From: Aaosphaeria pasadenensis
Taxonomy: Eukaryota > Ascomycota > Dothideomycetes > Pleosporales
Length of the DNA: 64,000 bases
Assembly: GCA_022813625.1 (NCBI GenBank)
Contig: JAKLMB010000036.1
Coordinates: 1-64,000, forward strand
Reading direction: 5' to 3'
This document shows, piece after piece, positions 55,215-64,000 of this stretch. Under the pieces are notes generated by a model. It searched no databases and had not been told where the DNA came from. It was given only the letters and a program-made list of their open reading frames with translations. The first letter of the stretch is position 1. Every line of letters begins with the position of its first letter. Both the position numbers and the translations under genes were made by a program.

Positions 55215-57131
55215 TTATAGTTGTAGTACTTTTTCTACGCCCTCGAATCTAGGCTTCAGCTGAATCTCGAATGGCACAGGACTTCTTCCACTGAGGCCAT
55301 CGTATTCCTTCAAGTCGATTGGTTTCTCCGGAATTTGAATCATTTCGAAGGCCCACAGCATTCTAGCGATCGTTAGCCAGATCTCGCGTTCAGCCACCAT
55401 CATGCCAGGACAGATGCGACGGCCAGCGCCGAACATCCAATGATCGCGCGCGAATGGATCGCTCAAATTGGCAGATGTCGAGGATAAAGTTGGATCATCA
55501 ATATAACGGTCAGGCTGCAGCAATATCAACATTGATGCTTTGCATGATTTTGGGTCATTAGCTTACATTGAATTCGGAAGGGTTGCCAGGATTGCTCCAT
55601 CGCTTCTTGTCGTGATGCATGGTCCAAGTATTAAGCACAACGACGGTACCCTTCGAGATGAGCTTTCCCTCGTAGACGAAATCTTCTGATGCAACATGCG
55701 GTGTACCCAACCAAAACGGATTGTGACAGCGCTCTACTTCTTTGATGATCGCATGGCAATATGGTAAGTTTTCTTCGTCCTCCACAGTCGGGAGCCTATG
55801 GCGACCAACTACACGGTCTAGTTCCTCTTGGGCGCGCTTCTGCACTTCAGGATACGCGGGAATCAAGGCCGAGAACCACTGCATGATAGAAGCAGTCTGT
55901 CAAAAGAAAGAATGTTAGCTCGTTGATTCAAGAATCGCCAAGTGATCTTACTGTCTCGACGCCCCCAATCATGAATGCGCTTGCAAGTATCGCCATGTCC
56001 ACATCATCTAGTTCCTCCTCCTCTTTTAGTTCTATCATAGTTTTTGCTAGACAATCGTCGACCGCCACGCCGGCAAGCAATTTTCGTTGTACGTCTTTGA
56101 TCAGGCCTCCATACGTGGCTACTAAATCACGATGTAATGCCTGGCCTCGCAGTTTAAGCGGAGTCGGAAGTTTCTGTAGTAGTGGTACAAAGTCAATAAG
56201 GTTCGACATCGGCCCAGTGGTATTCATGAACTCTCTACTGAGTCGTAATGCTTCCTTGACCATTGGATGAAGAATACTATCTGTCCGGAATCCGAACGTT
56301 ATCGTAAGCATATTGTTCAGCGAACAACGGCCGGCGTACGTTTGTGGGTTAATATGGCAAGCACCTCCCTTACTATCCATGTATAGAGCTTTGATCATAT
56401 CTGTAGCCTCGAAATCGAGGGTTTTCGTGTATGAATCAACAGCCTTCTGGCAGAGCCAGATGTTGGCAATGCGGCGATGTTTTCTCCTGTGTAGCGTCAA
56501 TGAGCCGAGTGTGTTTCGTTGCTCTTAAGAAATCATACCAACGGTCATTGTATGGAGTTGCCGTGACCCCCCTACCTGCGAAGACCGTTTGGCTTTTGAC
56601 GAACATCTCCTTTCTATCAGAGAACACGGCGCCATTCGTGACGAAGAGGTCCTTTGCGATAGAGGGATCGGACACGATGGCAAATATTTGGTTGCCGAGA
56701 CGAAGGCTGTAAAGTGGCCCATACTTTCGTGCCCAATAATCGAGGGTCAGTTCTGGGTAATGCGTCAAGAAAGGGAAAGACCCTATTTACAATTTAACAA
56801 TTAGTTACAAAAATATGCAGCCGAAAGTATATGGAATTCGCATCATGGAAACAAGTGAGGAAACGCTTTGCGTTTTGTTTCAAGAAAAATAACAATTTCA
56901 CTGACCGAGAATTGGAAAACCCCAGGGTCCTTTGAGAGTATCATTGGTTTTAGACCTGCTAAAGCATAAAAGCACAGATGCTGTGAGAGTAACGATAATG
57001 AAGATCCATATTTCGCTGCCTCTAGACAGCAATTGGGAAGGAATTGAATTCGTGCCATCGTGGTTGTTTTCCCAGAAAGAAGTATGGCGGGAAACGTTAA
57101 CAGAGCCTGGAAGAGCGTAGTAGGAGGCCAT
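55215..57131 (-). CDS. Cytochrome P450 monooxygenase (CYP2-clan, OrdA-like)
   Basis: Five minus-strand exons (57131-56906, 56782-56539, 56486-55952, 55896-55567, 55514-55215) give 544 residues. A hydrophobic span at about residues 41-58 anchors it, with KGPWGFPILG as the hinge. The C-helix WRKHRR is restored by splicing of intron 2. The I-helix GGVETT motif is also made across a splice junction. ExxR is EVER, the heme loop is FGAGRRICPG. The layout is that of class II fungal P450s such as OrdA/CYP64-type enzymes, commonly used in secondary metabolism. Five phase-matched joins rebuild every signature, so I am confident in the model. Confidence 0.92.
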
Positions 57132-57992
57132 CTTGTATTTCCTGGATTAGAGTGCGGGCTGGCATGTATAATGCTAAGTAGCTAAGTAGGACAGAATTCA
57201 TTCACTATCAGACTGCAGACCTGCTCAACAATTCCCAACTTTTCAAGCACCAGAAGAATGACGGAAATACTACTTGCACCTGATGAATTACTACCAAAGT
57301 TTGATGCTCTAGTTAGATTGGAATTGAAAGCGTGATGCTGATCTTTATTATATAACAGGATAGAAATCACCCTTCTAATCTACAACCAAAAAAAAATAGA
57401 TCCATCGTGGACGCTGGGTAGTGCCCAGTGCCATAGATTAATTATGCTGTATGCGGCAATTGAACGCCGACAACGAGTTGGATCGGCATTAGTTCATATG
57501 ACCAGAAAACGAGGTGTGGCTGTGATGGCAAACAGATAAGTGACTTTTCGTCATTCGCGAAGCTTTTGAGGAGTGCATGTGGATTTACGAGCACCTTCCT
57601 CTAAGAAAGGAGGATGCCCCCCCCTCCTCTGCTTATTCAACAACCGTACTATGCCAAAAGATGTTGCACCGCGATGCAAGACGATAGCAGCGCCAGATCT
57701 CATTCGAAGATGAACCCTTCGACTGGTACTGACTGATTCTCAATTCACATTTGTGACCGCTACCACAGTTTACCCTTGTCAAGCTCGTGCGGCATTATGG
57801 CCATATTAGCCGCTCATGCATCAGAGGATTGTTTGTGCCAGTGTATATTTTACTCCTTTGATTTTTGTAAATGTATAATACGGGCTAGGTGTGTTGTGTG
57901 ACACCATAAATGAGGTTAGTCTTTAATCACCCCTCACAATGGGCGCCAAGTGTTGCTTGACTGAGGGTGGCGCATTGCTTGTCGTTTTCCAT
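57132..57992. other. Intergenic region upstream of P450 gene
   Basis: About 860 bp holding the P450 promoter and the 3' region of the HPP gene. No clear TATA box; a run of C (about 57618-57626) and an A run (57389-57397) are the only notable tracts. Confidence 0.4.
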
Positions 57993-58815
57993 TCAGTTCC
58001 CACGCAACGCCTCCACATCTTTCAGACGGTTGTCGACCAGATCGTGTTCAGATTTACTCTTCTCAGCGTCCGAAGATGCGGGTGGGGCGTTGTTGATCGG
58101 CTGTTGCGGCGGGTCCGCCTTGGGCGGGATCGGGGCGATCCAAAACTTGGGGTATTGTCGTTGCAGGTTGTTGACCAATAAGGCGCTGACGAGTACGAGG
58201 CTCGAAGAAAGCAAAACAACCGGTAAGAAATACCATCGCAGAGCCCAGATCGTAGCGTCTACACATGGAAGAAGTGCCGTTGCTCCGGCCGGTGGGTGCG
58301 TAGTTTTGGTGAGGTGCATGACGACAAGAGCAATTGCAGTGGACAACGACGCACCGAGCCATTGCAGCTTGTCTGGAGTGTCATCTTTCAGGTCGAATCC
58401 AAATATAGTTGCCACAATGACACCGATGAGAGCCGAGAAGAAGTGCCCAAAGACCAGATTTCGAGGCTGGGCGAGAGGTACATCAATGGCACCGTAACAC
58501 AGTATAGCCGATGCGCCCTGACCTAGTTTTAATAACGGATTCGCGTGCCTTTGGGAATGAATAACTTACATATGAGGCGACGATGGGGGGAACAGCTCGA
58601 CTGGTGAAATATTCTGTATGCGCAAATACTGCGAAGAGAATACCAACGCCACCAAACGCACCTATAAAGCCCCAAATGCACAGAATGTACGTGGGAGAAG
58701 GTGGTAATTTTTGGCCGCGATGCCCAAGAAAGCGACTGAGCCAAGTTGGGAGGGAGGCAATGCCCCTTTGAAGATGCCTTTCGGCTTGAACAGAGAGATC
58801 CATTCGCATCACCAT
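57993..58815 (-). CDS. HPP-family integral membrane protein
   Basis: Two minus-strand exons (58815-58570 and 58517-57993) give 256 residues. Four or five membrane spans are visible: TYILCIWGFIGAFGGVGILFAVFA, then GASAILCYGAIDVPLAQPRNLVFGHFFSALIGVIVATIFGF, a helix holding the diagnostic TTHPPAGATA motif, and WFLPVVLLSSSLVLVSALLV in the last part. The HPP family is found in bacteria, plants and fungi; plant members carry nitrite in chloroplasts, but the fungal role is unknown. The hydrophilic tail is short. The start could also be one of the two Met within the next five codons or an upstream Met at 58911. Confidence 0.85.
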
Positions 58816-59166
58816 GATTACTTCAGATGTTGCCTCTCTACGCAACTGGTGGAAAACGATCTGGCGGTAATATACAGAAAAAGGTGAGTTGGGTTCGCAG
58901 TGAGGAGTCAAGGTGCAAAGTTGATGATGGGAGATGAGATTTGTTTCCTGTTACAGAAGGGAAACTTTGCGGCGATCTTTCGGCAATTGCCCCGTTACCT
59001 AATGTGTTTCTCCTCCAAAGCACTCATAGGCTCCGAGTCATTTCCGTCTTGACTCTTCAGTATAAAGTTTAAAAACCAGTCTTTTGTCCTTCGTTGTTAG
59101 TTTTCTTAGAGCGAGTAGTCTATACTTACTTTGACTGGCGCTCTTGAATAGCAGAGTAGCAATTTC

Positions 59167-59182
59167 AAAAAAAAAAAAAAAA
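59167..59182 (+). repeat. A16 homopolymer
   Basis: A run of 16 A within the region upstream of the HPP gene. Confidence 0.9.
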
Positions 59183-60397
59183 GCTCTTGGATGCCGAAAG
59201 AATAGGACGCCGGCCGTTCCAAGTGTACTCTGTTTATTTGTCATTTGCAGTCCAAGTTACCGTCACGTAATCAGCCACGTGAGTTTAATCACATGACTGT
59301 CCAGGAATCCATTCTCGGTGGTGATCATTGAGAGAGTATGATATTCGAGATAGGTATAGACTCTTCAATAGCTCGTGATTGAAACATCGGGTTGGCGTCA
59401 TTGCACTGCTGGTAATATTCCAGTTACAGTGTGATAACGATCTGGCTTGAGGCGTGTGGGTTCGATGAAACTTTTCGTTGGTGGCTGGAAAAACTGCCGG
59501 TGGCTCGCAAACAGCGAAAAACGAACAACCAACAGCTCCGGCATGCTCTTTACTGATCTGTAAAATGTTTTTGGTTCTTTCGGCCAATTCTGTGCTCGAT
59601 GATGAAACACAAGTCCAGAAAATGGGGTCCAAATGGGCTTTTAAAGGAACGTCTACAAGCTTACTGATAAGAGAACCTTGGCGATGGCTGATAACTCCGT
59701 GTGTTTTACGTTTGCATTCCCCAAGCCAAGACCAAAAAAGAAAACATGAACCATAGAGAATCGAGTTTCTTGTTACCTCGCAAAAAGAGATGGCTCTACA
59801 ATGCAGCACTAGACCACTCGATCCACGCTCACGCTAGTGCGTCAGTATCCTGGGAGCGTCCTGATTCGAAAATGGACATCAGATCATAGGGAATATAGTG
59901 TCTGGACGAATAAGAGCATAGTATTGCTCGTTTCATCTTCACATCCAACAACAAGCTGGTAACACTTATTAGGCAACCTTGATGTTGGTGGTGCCTATGT
60001 CAATGTCGAATGTCGGCACCACATGAGTAGCTCCAATGAAGATTATCATCAATTTGCATAGGGCAGACTACAAACTACCATTCTTGTACGAAGTGCTTAT
60101 AGGGCGAGGTCAGATGAGATAGGCTACGACTTAGTCTGTGTTCACTGCTCTTTTTGGAGTATGTTCCCATAATGGAATTGCCTAATCCATACGGAGAAGA
60201 CAAAGAGTTATTTTCCGAAAAACTGTTAAAGGACAAACTTAACAGGGTTTTGAGGTCTCAGATAAACAACACATTGGAATACTGAATAGAGAATAAACTA
60301 TGTCTCTACAACGTTGGATTTGGCTGCGGTAGTGGGACACACTGAATGACCATGATATCATCTCCATCTTGGGACTCTTGAGATCTATTGCTCTATC

Positions 60398-60416
60398 ATC
60401 ATCGATAATCGATGAT
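60398..60416. repeat. Perfect 19-nt palindrome with GATA/ATCGAT core
   Basis: Left arm ATCATCGAT and right arm ATCGATGAT around one A. It stands about 690 bp before the receptor gene start. Confidence 0.75.
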
Positions 60417-61102
60417 ATTCATTGCGACAGCCTTCGGTCACAGTCGGGCAATCATCGAAGGATCCACGTGGCTGAGTCAGAGTGGCCCAGGCAAATCTGT
60501 ATACATCCAACCAGGCACACAGGACTCGAGCCTATTGCAAAAGCTCCTCATCCATTTATTCTCGGGAAATTAATATACACAAATCCGCGGGCATGGCCTG
60601 AAGCTTGTATGCCTCGTGGAATGTCCGTGCCAAGCAGGATCGCTATTGGCTGAGATGGGAGAATGGTTATATGCTTATTGTCCGGTGGTCAGCCAAAATG
60701 CGATGAACCAGAACGATTGGGTCGAGCGCAAGCGATCATCTCACTGTGCGTTTGAAACTTACTGGGGGATAATTGCCTTTTTTTCACAGCATCAACGGCA
60801 CTGCCGCCTTTGTGCTTATAGCCCGAGAAAGGGAGTTTTAAAATGGGAAGACAATCCTGGTGAACTTTCCCAGAGACATTTGCTGGCCGTCATTTGATCA
60901 AGCGTTCTTACGACGAGGAAATATTACACATCGTCCAAATGACCTCGTTTGCGCATGATGAAATACAATAACGGCGTGAACTCGAATCTTACACAGAGAG
61001 AAATTGACTGGGCTATTGACCACGCATCCCGATTCCAAAAAACTGCGTTTAAGGTAACATCAGTGTTCTTAAGTGCTATAATCTGTCAAAACCTGTGCTG
61101 AT

Positions 61103-62623
61103 ATGAGCGCCGCACAACAGGTCCTTGTTCCATTACTAGCATGCATAGCCATTGTTGCATCGATTGTTCGTCTCATTTTTCGGCTTCGACAAGATGCTCG
61201 ACTCATGTTGGATGATTGGTTTGTCCTTTTCGCGACCCTATGTCTCGTCTGCGAGACAGCTACGATCTATCACTACAGCCACACCATGTACTTCATCGAT
61301 TCAACCTTTCTAAACTCCTCGATCCGTGCCTCCATCACCTCTAATGATTATTTAACACGTTCTTGGTCTGCCATCAGGCCCGATTGGATCGTCGCGTCAT
61401 TGTCCTTAGCTTGGCTATCAATTTTCAGTATCAAGTGTTCTTTCTTGGTACTATTCTACCGGATGGTTCAGAACGTACAAAGACCTCTGAGAATACACTT
61501 CTGGGTAGCTTGTACATTCACTGCCATTGCTGGAGTAATAGTAATCGTCTTGCCATTTGCTCTATGCCCACGCTTCGATGCCAGCTCAAGTAAGCCGTGC
61601 CATCCCGATTTGGAGGACAGTGACTAATCTAAGCTTATAGTCCGCTGCTTTGAATGGAACCAATGGATCTTCAATGTTAAATTCGGGATTGGGTGGCCTT
61701 TCTTAGATATTGCGACTGACCTGATGAGTATGTGCGATCTGTAGTCCTCCACAGACCTTCGACTAACCTTTACAGTCATAAGCATACCAATAGCCCTCCT
61801 CTGCATGTCGCAACTTCGCTTCGACCAAAAGCTCCGCCTCGCGATGGTTCTCTGTGTTTCTTTACTATGTATACTATTGAGTGTTGTTCGTCTGGCAGGA
61901 GGCATCCGTAACAACGTTGAAGGACATCGCCAGTTCGTTCTAGTATGGACCACCTTTATGCTGCACTGCGAGGTCGCTGTTGCGGTGCTGGCAGGATCTG
62001 TCCCCGCTCTTCGTGCAATCTACAGAACACACCAGAAGCGCCGCACTGGGTATGGGTCAGATCTTATAGAGGCCAGCCTACCTCTTTCATCTAAGATCAA
62101 AGAGGAGGGCATTCTTGAGAACAAGGCCGCATCCACCACTGATGTAGGATCACAGTATAAGGAGACGGAATCGAAAACCTCGCTGCCGATGTCTCCAGTG
62201 CCTTCACATAAGGGTATCAGGAGATACGGCTCCTTGAGAAGAAACAGTTCTTTATTGAGAGCCCTTCGCCGTCACGATGAACCTCAAAGCATCAACGGCA
62301 GTTCGATTACAGTTCCAGAGGAAGTGCACCATGACAACCAGATGGAGGCACAGAATCAGATACGCATCACGGTGGAATGCACAGTGGAGAGCGAGGCAGC
62401 ACCGCCACCCGAAGTCGAGGACTTTAGCGACATGGGGAACCGAGATCTACCTTGGAGTGACGAGTGGTTGTTTGGAGGAAGCCAGGACGGCTCCCATTCA
62501 GAGGTCACAGGACCTACTTCGACGTTCCGTACAACTTCGACGTTCCGTACAGATCGCTCAAACATGATCAACGCTGTGGATCCAACGTTACTTGGGACCG
62601 TCGTGTCCGGAATGAGAATTTAA
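61103..62623 (+). CDS. Rhodopsin-domain (PTH11/SAT4-like) seven-span receptor-like protein
   Basis: Three exons (61103-61589, 61641-61727, 61776-62623) give 473 residues. The N-terminal two thirds hold about seven membrane spans, with DDWFVLFATL, YHYSHTMYF, SIFSIKCSFLVLFYRM, the exon-2 segment RCFEWNQWIFNVKFGIGWPF and DIATDLMI, which are typical of the fungal rhodopsin-domain family related to PTH11 and SAT4. A long, hydrophilic Ser/Glu-rich C-terminal tail follows, including a perfect in-frame 18-bp duplication (62516-62551) giving TSTFRT twice. Such proteins are thought to sense surfaces or small molecules, but most have no known ligand. The very short middle exon (87 nt) is confirmed by phase and by family sequence. 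Confidence 0.87.
62516..62551 (+). repeat. 18-bp perfect tandem duplication inside the receptor gene
   Basis: ACTTCGACGTTCCGTACA occurs twice head to tail, adding six residues to the cytoplasmic tail. Confidence 0.9.
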
Positions 62624-64000
62624 ACGAGGTTTCGGGCTTAACCGTCTTCAACATAGTTATCAATAGACTTTTCGCGAGTCATGTAGTAACACACAACGCA
62701 TGCAAGAACGCATGCACTGCCTGAAACGTCACTTTTGAAATACAGGGACGCTGTACTCTACCAACAAGAGAAAAAGCAACGTCTCTCATGACTTGCACAT
62801 ATGGTCCTTACCATCCAGTTATCCAGCTGTCGGATGAGGGTGGTGTGCGTATGCGTTGCAATGCTGCAGCTGAAACCGAAGTAAGGCCTGGCGAGCCGCG
62901 CATGCCGTCCCTTTAGGGGGGCCGGATTAAATTTCTGGAGTGGTCTTCACTTGGGGTCATCAACATTTGAGAGGATTTCCGCATATGATGAATAGTACTA
63001 CTAAAAATGGTTTCGGAGTCATTGAGAGCAAAATAATCAGGAACAAGGTCAGAAATACATGGAACGAAGGAGGAAGATCGCGGAGGTCTACCATTTTATC
63101 AATCTTGATTGAGTCCAGACAGCAGGCACAGCGGGCAACTGGATCAACTTTAATCGGCCAAACAGTTATAGAATAAGCAGAATACTCGGCCAGGCATCGA
63201 TCTCTCTGTTATAGCATTGATTCATGGAAGAGAATCTCAACGTATCGTCTTCTCCTTCATCGTCGTTTGTGGCCAGAGCATTACGGCCAACGGACCCTAG
63301 CCGTTCTAAGTCCACGGCAGTAAAGCAAACAGAACTCAGTTTTCTTGAAATAAGAATGACAACCCTAGGAGTACTAAAACTACAACATGTACCACTAGAG
63401 TAAAGCAGGCACATGCATTCTCAAATCACGGATACCAGATTGGGAACGTTGCTATGACGCCCTATGCAAGTCAAACCTGACTTCGAGATCCTCATTTACA
63501 CCATTTGCGCAGCTTGTCCACGACAAGGAATAAGATTGAACATTACCACGAGAGCCATTGAATCATTTCATTTTATGTATTTCATTGACATGGGTGAATT
63601 GTAATCATCGGTGATTGATCGCAAGTATCGTAAAGGGCTATGCTAAAGCGACTTCAGAAGGTAGCATGATAACTAAATGTTTTGAAACTGATCACTGGAA
63701 GTGATACATAATTCACAGACATTCCAGAACAGGTTGGGCAAGTACGGCAGAACAGTGCCCCAATGCCCCTAAATTGCTATAGAAGACGAGATTAGCCAGT
63801 CATGCAACCACGCTTCTATCGGTAAGGAGTTGCTTGAGATGAGCTCCGATGAGCTACAACGCACTGATTTTGGACAAGCGCTTAGATTGCCTCCAGGCTT
63901 TAAGCATGAGACGCTACTCCGTACATGATCGCCCTATACAGCTGTGTGCGACCAGGTACCAAACCCAGACATATGTTCGAGATGGCTCAGATAGCAACAC
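62624..64000. other. Right edge, no gene seen
   Basis: About 1.4 kb. Only short open frames without domain content (for example 62940-63176 plus, 63166-63414 minus). A gene might start beyond the window. Confidence 0.4.

Larger units (their letters stand above)
58816..61102. other. Long intergenic region with A16 tract and palindrome
   Basis: About 2.3 kb. Near the left is a run of 16 A (59167-59182). A perfect 19-nt palindrome with a one-base centre lies at 60398-60416. A 174-codon minus-strand frame (59285-59809) has protein-like parts but no ATG start and no domain. No gene can be supported. Confidence 0.45.

Noticed and set aside
59285..59809. 174-codon minus-strand frame, partly protein-like (ELAERTKNILQISKE)
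   Set aside because: No ATG upstream of the protein-like part, no family recognised; may be a relic but cannot be supported.

Overview
The window is nuclear DNA of a filamentous ascomycete (Pezizomycotina). Genes lie on both strands, are cut by short GT-AG introns (mostly 45-100 nt, many with CTAAC or CTGAC branch sites), and include typical mould families: NIMA kinase, cutinase, tyrosinase, a PTH11/rhodopsin-like receptor, a siderophore transporter, BIM1-like and Ctr copper proteins. A plant- or soil-associated lineage such as Leotiomycetes would fit, but the genus cannot be told from sequence alone. I see no rRNA, convincing tRNA, transposon or CRISPR array. All exon joins are my own readings of splice sites and protein continuity.

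Left part (1-24.5 kb) is mostly housekeeping: a DUF1348/NTF2-like protein, a roadblock dynein light chain divergent from the ribosome-biogenesis factor IPI1, a DUF262 protein, a SAM methyltransferase, a secreted cutinase, an unknown small protein, a dienelactone hydrolase, an ankyrin-BTB protein divergent from a NIMA kinase, the exosome subunit RRP43, an AMID-type oxidoreductase and the beta subunit of NAC.

Middle (25-32 kb) is a copper-acquisition block: a GPI-type BIM1-like copper protein, a Ctr copper transporter, and a divergently transcribed ferric/cupric reductase whose own N-terminus is Met/His-rich and whose C-terminal half has Cys clusters. Together these could reduce Cu(II), bind Cu(I) at the surface and import it.

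From 32 to 41.8 kb lie two short-chain dehydrogenases, an unknown protein, a histidine acid phosphatase, an FMN-dependent 2-hydroxyacid oxidase and an NmrA-like protein. A possible decayed gene sits near 34.5-35.2 kb.

The right part (42-62.6 kb) looks accessory: a homologue of the fungal luciferase family (Luz/DUF5519-like), an MFS transporter and a P450 all on the plus strand, then a siderophore transporter with three extended GATA (SreA-type) sites upstream, then on the minus strand a tyrosinase, a second P450 and an HPP membrane protein, and finally a rhodopsin-like receptor. No polyketide synthase, NRPS or hispidin-hydroxylase gene is visible, so this is not an intact bioluminescence cluster. 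Intergenic stretches in this part are long (up to 2.7 kb).
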